DNA of 64,000 nt from Cryptomeria japonica (Eukaryota > Streptophyta > Pinopsida > Cupressales > Cupressaceae), in assembly GCF_030272615.1 (NCBI RefSeq), contig NC_081407.1, positions 263,980,574 through 264,044,573 of the forward strand, in the 5' to 3' direction. The notes under the pieces are model-generated. The model saw only the letters and a program-made list of their open reading frames with translations. It did no database searches and was not told the DNA's origin. Shown here one piece after another: positions 34,165 to 46,836 of the stretch (its first letter is position 1; every line of letters begins with the position of its first letter). The position numbers were made by a program, and so were the translations under genes.

Positions 34165-35931
34165 TGTAGTCACATAAATCTGTCCACTTAATTAAATGAA
34201 TACTTAGTATTTATTTTATTATTTAACCATCACTCAATAATTAATTAATATTTAATTAATTCATCTTAACCCTCTTCTCCTATTAATTAAATAAAATTAT
34301 CTGATTTATTTGATTTAATTCACTTAACCAAATTCAGACCATTAATGAAATAAATAAATCATATTTGTTTAATTGAATCCCATCACTCACATTTAAATAA
34401 ATTAACATTTATTTAAATCACCTTTATCCTCCACACACTTGTATTTTCCTACAAATGCAAGTTGTACAACTATTTTAAATAAATAAATTATTTATGTAAA
34501 ATCCTATTTATCCTCACCCACTTGAAACCTTTAATGGCTTCCCTTAAAGTCTTCAAACTTAATGGCTTCCTTCTAGAGTCTTCTCAAGGCTTTAATGGTT
34601 TCCCTTAAAGTCTACAAACTTAATGGCTTCCTTCTAGAGTCTTCTTAAGCCTTTAATGGTTTCCCTTAAAGTCTTCAAACTTAATAGCTTCCTTCTAGAG
34701 TTTTCTTAAGCCTTTAATGGTTTCCTTCAAAGTCTTCAACCATTTAATGCTTTATCTTCCTTTTTCTCATGTAAATGAATTAAGATTTATTTAAATAAAA
34801 TCCAAAATTCACATTCACATTTAAATAAATTAATATTTATTTAGATATCTATCCAAATGCAAATTACACCATTTAATTGAAATAAATGATTTTATTTTAA
34901 TTGAAAATCCCAAAATTCCTCCCACTTGCATTCTCCTACAAAATTCACTTGCATGCCTAAATCCCTTCTAGATTCTTCTAACTCCTTCTAATTAGCCTAA
35001 TCCTATACTAATCATTGTCACATTCCTAAATAAAAAGAAATCACTTCTCAAAAACCTCCAAAGTCTTCAATAACCATTAAAGGCTTTATGTCTTCAAATG
35101 GTTAACCTCTAAAGTCTTCCAAACCATTAAAGGCTCTTACATAACCATTTATGGTTAACTCACCTTTTACCTTTGGTTAGAGACTTTACTCTAACTTAAC
35201 CATCCTTTTGACTCATAGGTCTGTCCAAAGCATTTTTTGTTTGACTAAGGTAACCATTTAACCCTTGCACATTCATTTATCTCTTGGATAAAAGGAATAT
35301 CCATTAACCTAACCCTAACCCAACCCCCTAGGGTAACCATCATGTCCCCTCAAGCATTTAATGCTCCTTATCTCTTATCTCAACCCTCCTCATGGTGACA
35401 CTTGTCAACATGGGATTGGGTTGAAAGTCTCACATGGATTGAATATCTTTCAATCCTAACCCTTGTTAAGATTGCTCAATATTAACCCTTCATTTACCCA
35501 TTTATTCTATAAATAGAACCCTTCTTCTCAAGCAAAGAAGGAAACATTAAAGTATTGTTGTTATACTAGTATTAGCATAGAGATTTTTCATAGCATCACT
35601 TTCTAAACTTGCATAACATTTGTTTATCGTTTTCAGCCATCTTGAATCTCTATATCGCATCCATGGCTAGTGCTAAAAGCTTAGAGCTACACTCATGTGG
35701 AACCTGGAGAGGAGAGGAACAAGGGAGGAGCAACTATTATCATCTTGGTTAGCATTTGGAGGAGCATAGTTTATTTATTCTATGTTTGTATGCTTTTTAT
35801 TTCATGCTCAATATCTCTCTTGATATGCCTATTTAGAATAATCCTTGGTTGCTAACATTAACATTTGCTTCTTGTGTTCTTGCATGTGATGCCATCAAAC
35901 CAGATTTTCTAATCCTTTTTGCAAAGAATCA
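34165..35931 (+). repeat. 5' LTR of E (1,767 bp)
   Basis: Starts TGTAGTCACATAAATCTG and ends GCAAAGAATCA. It matches 53475-55162 along its length. The length gap to the 3' LTR is mostly explained by one extra ~70-bp internal repeat (CTTCCTTCTAGAGTCTTCT units at 34510-34740: three here, two in the other LTR). Confidence 0.9.
35508..35515 (+). promoter_or_regulatory. TATA box in E 5' LTR
   Basis: TATAAATA inside TTCTATAAATAGAACCC. Conserved at 54739-54746 in the 3' LTR. Confidence 0.55.
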
Positions 35932-35950
35932 TTTGGTGAACCCAACGTGA
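35932..35950 (+). other. E primer-binding site region
   Basis: TTTGGTGAACCCAACGTGA directly follows the LTR. The TGGTGAACCCAACGTG form resembles plant gypsy primer sites, but I cannot assign the tRNA. Confidence 0.55.
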
Positions 35951-38179
35951 ATCGAACACGCAACCTTCTGATACGATTTTTTCCAAAACTACTAACTTTT
36001 TCATGATTTGAATTGACACACAGGTCACGCTTTAGCACTTTTGTTCACGCTCCAACGCCTTCAAAAGTTGGTACTTTAGCGCTATTTCTCCTAATAATAG
36101 CGCTATTGTCTCTCAACTAGCGCTATTGCCGGTCTTTTATTGCTATTGACCATTGAATAACGCTATCATTCTTAGTTTTAGCACTTTTGGCTCTTTTTTC
36201 GATAGGATCACTTCTATCTAACAGAATTCGTTTAGTGCATTTGTGTTTCTTTTAGTACTTTATGTGTTATTTAGTGCTTTCATGTTAAATAGTGCTTCTA
36301 TTTCCACACAGAGTAGCACTATTGTAACATAGAGTTGTAAAAAAATACCTTGTAATTGAAAAACCAAAAAAATTAGGCTTGTAGAAGCCCATTGAATAGG
36401 CGGATTTTACTAACTATTTATCTCTTTTGTGCAGGTTTAAATTAGATTAGGAAGTAGATTTATTTGTTTTACTAACTTTTTTCAAAGTTGGTTTTAAAAA
36501 TGAATTCACTTTTTATTTTAGTTTAAGTTAACTTCACATTTCAATTTGGGCTCTTAAAAAGAAAATCATATTTGTTTGGGTTTCTAAAAAAATTTCATTA
36601 GTCAAAGGTAAAAAGAACCACAAACTCAAACCCAACAAAAATTATTTTTTGCAAAGTTAGGAACAATTTCTTTTGGTGCTTAAAATCAACAAAGGAAAAT
36701 TTTATTTCTTGCATCAAACTAAAATTCACAATCAACACTTCGTTTTGGGCAAACCAAAAAGAACAAGCCATTTTTCCTTCAAGTTCAAAAATGATTTACT
36801 TCAAGCAAAACATGCTCTTAATTCAGTTGACTAGGATTTCCAATTCCTAGATTACAAAATATTTTGCCATTGAAGTTAAAAAGAATACCATGATTGTTGG
36901 AGCAACATATCCAAATAGTTAGATCACATTGCAATGAAAATCTGTTAAAAAGAACAAGTGTTTTTGGTGATTGGTACACTTGTACAAAGTTTGTCGAGTG
37001 GTCCTACTTCTAACACACACTATCCTCTCCCTTGGCTTTCGTGGTCCTAGGTGCAAGAGAAAAGTGTTAGTAACACTCAAAATTTTATATTTTTAAGAGA
37101 TACCTGCCAAGAGACACATTACTCTTGGAAATGACCTCGCATGGTAAATCCTTCGAGCCGCTATAGAAATCAGGTGTGAGCAAAAGCTGTAGCCTTGGGT
37201 ATAGTTGTTCCTATAGTGTAAATTTTGGAAAGGACAAATGGGCCCCACCCCAAGTTACAAGGCTCTTAAGTTAGTCACTGTAGAATGAACTTATGTCCAA
37301 AAACATCAAAAATTAGTAGACACTTTTTTATGTAGAAACCCACCTGTTCTATTGATTGAGAATATTTGTGATAAATTCAGTGCAAGAGCATAGATGGTTT
37401 TGCTCCCAAGATACTCACCATACATATTTCCTTGAGTAGAAACATAGATTTTTGAAAGGCTACGTGTAGCTTGATAAAAGTGGCGACTCCCACATCATAG
37501 GGATCATCTATTTGTTATGCTCACACAAGACTTAGTATATCGCATCCTTACCTACCATGGAGAGATTCATAAGGTATGTAGTACCAAAGTTGAAGAAATA
37601 TCAAGATGTGAGCTAGCAGATTTTTCACCAAAGACACCTGATTATAGCAGTTTTTTCATTAAACTCAACGAGTTTTCAAAGTATGTTTTGCTGGAATCAT
37701 CAACCCCCATCAAAGGCACCTGATATCAGCAATAACTTGGATCAGATTTGATCAATTTTCATTCTTTTGGCAAGGACTTTGTTTGCACAAAGTTAGTGCC
37801 TAGGGTTTTGATTGGCAATTGGTCCTTATTTCTAAAAGGTTTTGTTGTGACCATTTCACATATCAGGGTAAAGTGTCTTTGAAGTGTCTTCATTTTGTGT
37901 CAAGACCAGTGATAAACTGAGTCGACTTCAGGCTTTTTGAAAAAACATACATAAAAACATTTGGAAAAAGGGATCAAAAAGTTCAAAGATTGGGTTGTTT
38001 TAGACCCACACTTATTTGTGCCTTTTTAAGGCAACATTATTGTGTTTGTGTGCTTGCTCTATTTTTTTGTCAAAGAAAATCAAAACCAATTCAAAACAAG
38101 TATTCATCCAACACAAATTTTCAACACCAACATTTGGCAAAAATCAATACAAAGGGCAAAAAAACAGATATCAAATTAT
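35951..38179 (+). other. E 5' leader, no gene
   Basis: At 36080-36300 many short words built on TAGCGCTATT and TAGTGCTTT recur. Later parts (37020-37340) resemble the F leader in style. Only short unrelated frames were seen. Confidence 0.5.
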
Positions 38180-38563
38180 ATGACCATCCTTCACATTTTG
38201 AGAAAGAGGAATCTTCATCAACATATCGATTTGAAGAAAAGACCATTGAGCTCAAAGGATTTCATCAAAAGAAGGAAATTTTTCTATCTCAATAGACAAA
38301 TTTTTGTCTCACATAGAGCCTTCTTGCGTCATATGAGTCTATATCTTCAAGGAAAATCCAACGAGTTTGATCAAGAATCTTTGAACCGAAGAGCTTTTAC
38401 TCAATATAGAGCTTTGAGCTATCATAAAAACAAGGGAGGCAAAATCAACCCTGCCTTCTTTCTAGAAATTTGCATCACATATAACATAGCTTGGGAAGAA
38501 CCATTGACCCCCAAAAGAGAAGAGGAAGAATTTGTCCTATTTGTAACACAAATTTTTTATTGA
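38180..38563 (+). CDS. Conserved leader ORF of gypsy element E
   Basis: 127 codons starting at the ATG at 38180, chosen because it aligns with the start of the F version at 19008. The open frame reaches further up to 38042, but that part is not shared. Product is basic and soluble-looking: MTILHILRKRNLHQHIDLKK, FFYLNRQIFVSHRAFLRHM, LYLQGKSNEFDQESLNRRAF, GGKINPAFFLEICITYN, then an acidic REEEEF tail. There is no membrane segment or known retroelement motif. It sits in the leader about 430 bases before the next small ORF. It might be an accessory protein or an N-terminal gag piece; function unknown. Confidence 0.5.
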   Translation: MTILHILRKRNLHQHIDLKKRPLSSKDFIKRRKFFYLNRQIFVSHRAFLRHMSLYLQGKSNEFDQESLNRRAFTQYRALSYHKNKGGKINPAFFLEICITYNIAWEEPLTPKREEEEFVLFVTQIFY

Positions 38564-38998
38564 AGTTAACATTTCACCCATTCTCACATTCATACATCAT
38601 CAATCCATTCCAACTCTTGAAACATAAAGAGGTCTTTTCCTAAGTTCTTTTTTTGATATTGCTTGAATCAAAAACAACACATCACTTTTTAGAGTGTCTC
38701 TGCATCTAGGATAAACTCATCCTAAGAGGCATTTCTACATAGGTTAAAACTAGTCTATGATTGTATCCTCTCATTACTAGGTAGCTTGGTTTGTAACACA
38801 TCTCAAACTTTGCTATACCTTATCATATCAAACATTGTCAACACACATAAAAAGAAATTCATAAAAGGACTTTTGGTTACGTAAAACCTTTATTGTTAAA
38901 GATCCATATGCTAAACACTTCACAAAACATTTATCTCTCATTCCATCACCAACTCACAATCATTTTCACCAAACTTCAAAAACAACTTTCAAACAAAA

Positions 38999-39111
38999 TG
39001 GCTAACACCAGATCAAGAACTAGACAAATAGAGATCGAAGAAGAGGAGGATGAAAATATCAATGATTTTCATGAGGCCTTTGGAGGAGGCACAAATGCTG
39101 AAGATCCCTAA
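38999..39111 (+). pseudogene. Short acidic ORF, possible gag start of E
   Basis: 37 codons from the ATG at 38999: MANTRSRTRQIEIEEEEDEN, then a Gly-rich end before TAA. Basic N-termini of this kind (MANTRSRTR) are typical of plant gypsy gag starts. No gag domain follows; the sequence turns into A-rich and simple-repeat DNA, so gag appears lost or replaced. Confidence 0.4.
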
Positions 39112-39399
39112 TCATCAAGGGAATCATCATCAATGATTCATTCATCCATTTCTTATCTTTATATGCATTGGGGCAACCGAATACATATTTCTTGTAATCC
39201 AAAAAACTCCAAAACAAAAATTAAAAAATTGAAATATCCAAAAAAATAAAAAATAAAAAAATCAACAAAATCAAATAAAATTTGAAAATCAAAGCATGAA
39301 CGCATGGCTCATCCATCAATTCAACAATAGGGAAGACTCTCAAAATCTGCAATCCAACTAATCACATGTCTTGTTAATCAATTCATCACTCAAAATCTA

Positions 39400-39855
39400 T
39401 CGACATCAACATGTCTTATACAGGGATGGGTACACTCGAAACCAGATAGATCGGTCTTATACGGGGTACTCACTCTTTGAAACCAAACATTTTTATCAAT
39501 CATAAAACAAAACAAAACAATGAAATAGATTAGTATGACTATTGGATTTTGTTCTAGTTAGCCTTATCTTTATTAGTATGACATTCTAACATCTCATATC
39601 ATACATCTCATTTTCAATAAACATCTCATATCAGACATCTCATTTTCAAGGTACATCTCATCATCATCATCATCTAGTCACATTCATCTTGTATCCATCA
39701 CATGCATATCTGTCACATCATCATGGAATCTTTCTTCACTTTCATATCTTCATCATTCTTCCAGCTCTCATGTCTTATACAGGATGTATCTTTCTTGAAA
39801 CCAGATGTTTTGATTGTCTTATATAGGATATATCATTCTTGAAACTAGACACTTT
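39400..39855 (+). repeat. Simple and tandem repeats left of B2 in E
   Basis: Contains CATCTCAT(ATC) runs (39590-39680) and several copies of the ATGTCTTATACAGGATGTAT...TTGAAACCAGAC unit that forms the array at 46155-46640. This shows the two sides of B2 belong to one E region. Confidence 0.65.
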
Positions 39856-40576
39856 AGGCACTGGCACCAACATAGACATCTACATACACCAGCAGACACT
39901 TCATTGGCAGTGGCAACAATGCATACTGACACCTCAACCGACAGAGAATAAACTTTTGTTTATTGTATTTAATTGTAATTATCTTTTGTAAAGCCGAGAT
40001 GGTATATTGTAATAGACTCATATATGTATGAGATCTTGTAAATCATTTTGTAATGATGTGATAGGAATGGGAGAAGGAATGAGTGAATAGGAAGGAATAT
40101 ATATGTGAATGCATAAGATAGATTTTGTATAAGGTTTTGGTTATAGAATGAGCTTAAACTAGTACTGAACTTGGTATAGTTGATGCTAATTTGAAGCAGT
40201 ACATTGTATTGGATTGCATAATCCACTTTTGTAGTCAGTGTGACTCTTATTGAGCAGTGAGCTCTAGGAAGTTGGCCTTCCTGCATGTGCAGGCCCCTCA
40301 TTGTAAGTAATATTTATTTATTGGCCAATGAGTGAATATTGTGGGTCACAAATCCCACAGAGGTTTTTCCCACACCGGATTTCCTCATTAAATATGTGTT
40401 GTTATGGTGTGTTTTCTATGTTGTCTTTATTGTTCCTATTTATTGAATTAATTATTATTTACCGGTACACTATTTTGAGATGCAAAATTCTTAATAAGGT
40501 TAAATATTATGTCAACTAGTTAGATACTGATTCACTCCCCCTCTTAGTATCTTTGGGACTATCATTAATCCTAACA
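39856..40576 (+). repeat. Left LTR of B2 (5'-truncated, ~720 bp)
   Basis: Aligns with 45430-46154. The first ~100 bases are missing and E flank joins directly. It ends CCTAACA before the primer site. Confidence 0.85.
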
Positions 40577-40578
40577 AT

Positions 40579-40590
40579 TGGTATCAGAGC
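40579..40590 (+). other. B2 primer-binding site (initiator tRNA-Met)
   Basis: TGGTATCAGAGC, a perfect match to the usual plant copia primer site, two bases inside the LTR. Confidence 0.95.
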
Positions 40591-40647
40591 TTGGTCCTCT
40601 ATTTTCAAAAGCCTAATAGCTTGAGGAAGATTCTAACACCAGTACAG

Positions 40648-41760
40648 ATGGAGAACTTAAGAAAACAATTGGAAGGAGCTCTTGTAGACTATGATGTAGA
40701 CAAGTTGAAGAATATCAAACTTAAAGATGATCTAAGGATTGCACATGAATTCATTCAAGGACTTTAGGAGAATCTTACTATAGCTTGAAATAAAAGAAAA
40801 TAACTTAATGAGAAGATGCAGAGTGATAATGATGAAAAGGAAACCCTTAATGAACTTGTGAACAAGTTGAGACAAGAAAAACGTACTATGAAAAATGAAA
40901 TGCAAGATATGACTATGAGGTTTTGTAAAGACATTGAAGATAGAAAGAAGAATGAAGATGACTTGACTAGGAGACTCAATGATGCTGGAAATGAAAATCT
41001 AAGACTCGGTCATGAAAATAATATGTTGAAGACAGATCTAATTCACATGCAACATGATAAAAATGAGCTTATGAGACAAAAGGGAATTCTGGAAAATGAG
41101 CTGGCTACTACAAATAAACACAAAGAGAAATTCAAGAAAATCTCAGAAGAATTTGATAACATGTTGAAAAGTCAGAAACCTAATGGAGATACTAATGGAA
41201 TTGGATTTGAAGTTGGAGAAAGTTCTGGTACTGCAAACAATCATGATCACAGTAAACCGGTAAGACAACCTAATGCTTATTAATTTAATGGGAAATGCTT
41301 TAACTATAACAAGTATGGTCATAGAGAAAATTAGTGTAGATTTAGAAACATTCAAAACATTAATGCACCCACCGGTCAATGTCCCAAATACAACAAAGTT
41401 GGTCATAATTCAGAAAACTATAGAATGAATGTGAAATGTTATGTTTGTGGAAGATTTGGACACTTATCTAATCAATGCAGAACACAAACTGGCATAGGAT
41501 ATGGAAAGGCTATTTAGAAGAATAATGTAACCTGTTATGCTTGTAACAAAATTGGACATATTGCAAAATTTTGTAGAAGCAAGACTTCTCCGGAAAATAA
41601 TTAAGGACCCAGTTTGGATAGCAAAGAAAAGGTAGATGAAGTAAAGCAAGAATTTTCAAAATAATGGATTAGGAAGGCAAATCAAAATGTTGATGAGAAT
41701 ATTTCCTCACCGGTAGAAGAGAGTATTAATCCACCGACAGGAGATTCTTCATCCAACTGA
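40648..41760 (+). pseudogene. B2 gag-like protein with coiled coil and zinc knuckles (broken)
   Basis: Copy of the B1 gag starting at the ATG at 40648 (MENLRKQLEGALVDYDVDK). Stops occur at about 40767, 40788 and 40801 (TAG, TGA, TAA), then a long open stretch (40816-41283) of coiled coil ending in VGESSGTANNHDHSKPVRQP. Further stops follow. Of the four knuckles, two are damaged (first Cys pair reads CFNYN; second reads CPKYN...ENY) and two are intact (CYVCGRFGHLSNQC, CYACNKIGHIAKFC). The C-terminus ends in TGA at 41758-41760. Confidence 0.8.
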
Positions 41761-42064
41761 GAAGTAACCCTTGGGGGTATTGCAACAAATTGAAATATCA
41801 TGCAAATTACCCTTGGTTGATGGTGAGAAAATAGATTTCTTCTCTACCAGTAGATGTGTTAAGTTTTCACTTAACCGACGAGCATTTAATGTGGTTGTTG
41901 AAGGAAAAGTCATTATAAATCATTGGTTTTCCCTCATTTTAGATTCACCAAGCATTCAAATTAGCAAAGAGCATGAAATCCGAGTGAAAGTATTCAAGGT
42001 GAAGGTGTGAAGCGATTTCTTTCAAGCATTCAGACATTATCAGACAGCTAAAGGTATTTTTCAA

Positions 42065-45000
42065 ATGGCTTCTTCTTCTGCACCTGAATTTATTGCAAAC
42101 CCTACTATCATGGAAAACATATAATGCCCTAGGCCTGTGTTCAAAATTATTCCCAAAGTAGCTAAGCAAGATGATTCCATAGGCGCATTTTCAAAGATTC
42201 CTAAAGGTGTAGCTTATGCTGAAGACCCTATGATATATATTCACGGGAACACTGAAGAATTAGGTTTTGAGGAATTGTTGAAAATGTTTAGAACCGTAAT
42301 TTGTGATGAAAATGGCATTATCAAACCCAAGCACAAGATTGTGGAGACTTTTGATTTTGTTGAAATATTGAACATCCCTGAATTTCCAGAAGAAGTAGTG
42401 AGAATTGTCCTAAGTAGGGCACATGGAGAATTTCTATGGTTAGACTCTGTCTGCAAAATAAACCAACAAGCAATTAGGGTAGTGATAGGTTTACCCTCAA
42501 CCGACAGTAGACTAGAGAAAACAAAGAAGGTTCCTAATAACAAAGTCATGACCCTTACCAGAGCAACATCTGATAGTAGATCTCCAAGAGTGAATGACAT
42601 CAAGGACATCAATGTGAGATTCATAAGTATGATTTCAGGTTAAAAGACTACTCATGCAAACAAACTTAATTCAGTTTCTAGTCTTTGCATTAATAGTGCA
42701 TATGAAATGGTGAACAATAATGCAAAAATAGATGTGTGTGAGTGGTTGAAGGATGAACTCATAGATAATTTGAAAAAGATCAAAGGTTATAAGAAAGGGA
42801 CATTTCATTTTGGTAATCTCTTAGTATGATTAATGTTGTATTTCACAAAGGAAATCCCCAGTATAGGACATAAATACTTTAGATATGACATACCAGCAGG
42901 AAAACAATTACAAGGAAGCTTTCACTGGCACGGGTACTGCTAAGGAAAACAACATCATTGAATACTTTAAATTTTTCAAGCTAAAATGAAAACCAGAGAA
43001 AGACTACCATAGAGTGTAGTGGATAAATATGATTAAGAAATTTGTTTTATAATCAAGAAGGATGAAACATGGATGGAAGTTGTACTACCTAGGACTATAT
43101 GGGTAACAAAAATGGGTTATGAGGTAGATCTCAACATAATTGAGACTTATGCAAAAACATTGTTAGATGCACCTAGAGAACCAATAGAAGAAGTTTTTGG
43201 TACTGTTGAAACTATTGAAAAAAATGTGAAAACAATGAAGCAAAGGAAGAAAAGAGAAAAATACATAAGAGATGCATCGAAGCAGGTAAAGGAAATCAAA
43301 GAAAATGTTATGAATATTACCGATATATAGGCTTTTGAACTGGAAGGACTGCAACTGGAGGCACACATTTCACTGGTTGGCACATCTTTTGACAGTAAGA
43401 CACCAGCTGAATTCAAAAGAGTTGAAAGGAAGAGAAAACCTTCACCAGTACCCTCTCCTCCAACCAAAATAAAAAGAACCTTAAGGAAGAAACAACAGGC
43501 GGTAAGACAACTAGCTATGAGACTGACTCCCAAGAAGAAATAGAAACCGGTCATACCCTCATTGGATAATTTCTTGAATGAAATAACTGATGATGGTAAT
43601 TTGGAAAATGTGAGTAAATTGTATAACACATTCAATGATTCAAAAAAGGAAAGCATTGAAAATAGTATAATTTTACATCTGGATATATACAAGAAAGTTT
43701 TAATTGAGGTTGTGGATGACTTGCCTAATGAACTATATAGAAGGTTAGATGCAAAGAGGATTGTAGTAATGGAATTGGAAAAGAAACTTAAAGTTGAAAA
43801 ACCTTCTAGCTGTACATCCGATTAACTCAAAAGAAGAGATTGATGACCTAATTTGTGAAGCTAACAAATCATTTTTTGCTAGTGGTCACTAGCAAGTGAG
43901 TTTGATATCTTCTTTGTGAAAAAAGAAAAACAAGAGGGATTGAACCATCCAAAGAAAATATTCAAAGTATATCAGAAGGATAAGGACAAAGGGAAAGGTA
44001 AAGTTGGTGGAATACCAAACATCAAGATAAATGATAACTCGCCACCACCCTTGGATACTGCACCGGTACATATTGATGATCCATTGGTTACCGAAAGTGA
44101 AGGTATCACACATGATAACACTAATCCTGAATCTGAAATACTATTCACCATGAATGTAGACACTTAGGAAGTGAACATTGGTGTTGATAAGGACAATACA
44201 AAGGTTAAGGATTATATTGCTAGCAATGGAAACATTGTTGAGCAACCACCAGAGATTGTAGAGATTGAGATCCAAATAGAACAAACAAAGAAAAAATTAC
44301 AAACTGAACAACCACTGGATACTGGAATAAATACTAAAGGTATATATGCTAACACAGAGAAACCTACTAAGACAGAGATACTGGCAGTTGAGCACACAGA
44401 TAAACCGACAAAGAAACCTATAGAGGCATAGGTACATATTGAGGTAGTGAAACCGGTAATCACCGAGAAACCCAAACCTTTACTGATTGAAATGCAAACT
44501 CAGACTAACCCCTCAGAGGATAATAGAAGCAAAATGGTTACAAATGTTGGAAGTATAGAGGTAATCAAGGTAGTTGGTCAGACATCCAGTACTTCATCAA
44601 ATGAATTCAGGCCTACTAATGTGACAGAGGTACTCTTGGACTCTATCAAGAAGTTAACTGACTGTAATGCATTGGCTTGCAAATAAATTGATGACACAAT
44701 ACCAATTCTTAAATTGATTTCACTAAAATGTAATATAGATCATGTAAAGGATTCTTTAGGTAAGTTGGACACATTGTCCAAATTCATTACCGACAATGTA
44801 ATAATAGTTGATAAGGTGAATGAGGACACATTCAAAGAGGAAGTTGAAAAGGAAAAGGATAAATTCTTGAGGATAGAATAAAGAAGTGCACAAAATATAT
44901 AAACACACTTTTACCGGCACTGGATACTACAATTTTGGAATATAAAGTGTTGTACAAAGAAATATGCAAACCACATCTTTTGACACAGGACATAGAAAAA

Positions 45001-45177
45001 GAAATAAGCAGAGTACAGAAGGAAATAGATTTCATAGATGATAACATAATTGGTTCATCCAAACCTATATCAGTTATTGAGCAGAAAATAGCAGGTTTTG
45101 AGGAGAAACTGGAGAAATGTGAGAAAGAGAAAGCAAGGATTAAGTCTCAAATCAAAGAACTTAAATATAAACTTGAA
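42065..45177 (+). pseudogene. ORF2-B2: long non-pol protein (broken, 3'-truncated)
   Basis: Second copy of the B-family ORF2, from the ATG at 42065 (MASSSAPEFIANPTIMEN). It keeps FKIIPKVAKQDDSIGAFSKI, VLSRAHGEFLWLDSV, QAIRVVIGLPSTDSRLEKTK, INVRFISMISG, CEWLKDELIDNLKKIKGYKK and MEVVLPRTIWVTKMGYEVD. The basic and Thr/Glu/Lys-rich middle and part of the coiled-coil end (to about 45177) are also kept. It has many stops and frame changes (e.g. 42120-42125, 42642-42644, 42930-43060, 43800-43900). The last ~90 codons and the polypurine tract present in B1 are missing, replaced by E flank. Confidence 0.75.
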
Positions 45178-45322
45178 TCACATCATCATGGAATCTTTCT
45201 TCACTTTCATATCTTCATCATTCTTCCAACTCTCATGTCTTATACATGATGTATCTTTCTTGAAACCAGACGTTTTGATCATCTTATATAGGATATCGTT
45301 CATAAAACCAGACGCTTTGATC
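45178..45322 (+). repeat. Copy of E flanking sequence between ORF2-B2 and its right LTR
   Basis: Matches 39713-39855 (TCACATCATCATGGAATCTT onward, through the CTTATACA-GATGTAT unit) with minor changes. It ends in TGATC (45318-45322), which is repeated after the LTR at 46155-46159. Confidence 0.8.
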
Positions 45323-46154
45323 TATTGGAATTCTACACTCTTATGAGAAGAATGATGTTGTCATTGATGGCAACCATCTGGCAACCATCTAGCAACCTTC
45401 TAGCACTCATTTGGTAAAGCCACCAGTAGGCACCGACACTAGCATAGACATCTATATATACACCGACAGACACTTCATCGACAATGGCAACAATGCATAT
45501 CGACACCCCAGCCGATAAGGAATAAACTTTTGTTGATTGTATTTAATTGTAATTATCTTTTGTAAAGCCGACATGGTATATTGTAATAGACTCATATATG
45601 TATGAGATCTTGTAAATCATTTTGTAATGATGTGATAGGAATGAGACAAGGAATGCATGAATAGGAAGGAAGATATATGTGAATGCATAAGGCAGATTTT
45701 GTATAAGGTTTTGGCTATAGAATGAGCTTAAACCGATACTGAACCTGGCATAGTTGATGCTGATTCAAAGAAGTACATTGTATTGGATTTCATAATCCAC
45801 TTTTGTAGTCAATGTGACTCTTATTGAGCAATGAGCTCTAGGTAGTTGGCCTTTCTACATGTGTAGGCCCCTCATTGTAAGTAATATTTATTCATTGGCT
45901 AGTGAGTGAATATTGTGGGGCACAAATCCCACTGAGGTTTTTCCCACACCGGGTTTCCTCATTAAACATCTGGTGTTATGGTGTGTTTTCTATGTTGTCT
46001 TTATTGTTCCTATTTACTGCATTAAATCTTATTTACCAGTACACTATTTTTAGATGCAAAACTCTTAATAAGGTTAAATATTTTGTCAACCAATTAGATA
46101 CTGATTCACCCCCCCCCCCTCTCAGTATCTTTGGGACTATCATTAATCCTAACA
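45323..46154 (+). repeat. Right LTR of B2 (832 bp), flanked by TGATC on both sides
   Basis: Starts TATTGGAATT (a decayed TGTTGG) and ends CCTAACA. TGATC lies at 45318-45322 and 46155-46159, the signature of a separate insertion reduced to a solo LTR. Confidence 0.85.
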
Positions 46155-46640
46155 TGATCATCTTTGTCTTATACAGGAGGTGTCATTCCTAAAACCAGAC
46201 TTGGTCCCAATCTTATCAATTCTATCCAACCTTTTCATCTGATCCATTATACCATGTCTTATACAGGATGTATCTTTCTTGAAACCAGACATTTTGATCA
46301 AGTCTTATATAGGATGTATCTTTCCCCAAACTAGACGCTTTGATCATTTTTGTCTTATACAGGATGTATCTTTCCTAAAATGAGACACTTTGATTATTTT
46401 TGTCTTATACAGGATGTATCTTTCCTGAAAGCAGACGCTTTGCTCATCTTTGTCTTATACAGGATGTATCTTTCCTAAAACTAGACATTTTGATCATCTT
46501 TGTCTTATACAGGATGTATCTTTCCTAAAACCAGATGCTTTGATCATTTTTTTCTTATATAGGATATATCTTTCTTGAAACCAAACGCTTTGATCATCTT
46601 TCTCTTATACAGGCGGTGTCATTCTTGAAACCAGACTTAA
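46155..46640 (+). repeat. ~50-bp tandem array in E
   Basis: About eight copies of TGTCTTATACAGGATGTATC, then TTTCCTGAAACCAGACGCTT and TGATCATCTT, with point changes. Related units occur at 39410-39500, 39770-39855 and 45230-45320. Confidence 0.8.
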
Positions 46641-46836
46641 TATAAATCTAATCAATCTTGTCAAACCCATGCATGTCATCAACTATTCACTCTTCTATCT
46701 TTCAAATAGCTTTCTTCTTCTTTCAAGAGAACATTCATGCCTTTAGTGCACAAACAGTCTCCTAAGGGGGGCATTATCAAATCACATCTCTATATCAATC
46801 TCATATTAGTCTCATGTAAACTATTCATATCAAATC

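Larger units (their letters stand above)
39856..46154 (+). mobile_element. B-family copia-type sequence B2 nested in E (rearranged)
   Basis: Same family as B1: LTR, perfect tRNA-Met primer site, gag with zinc knuckles, ORF2, LTR. It is not a simple insertion. The left LTR lacks its first ~100 bases and has no target duplication. The internal part stops inside ORF2 at about 45177. A 145-bp copy of the E flank (45178-45322) follows, then a complete LTR (45323-46154) flanked on both sides by TGATC. The right LTR therefore looks like a solo LTR with its own duplication, joined to a second partial copy. Confidence 0.85.

Noticed and set aside
43147-43692. 181-codon minus-strand frame
   Set aside because: Antisense shadow of ORF2-B2, the same effect as in B1.
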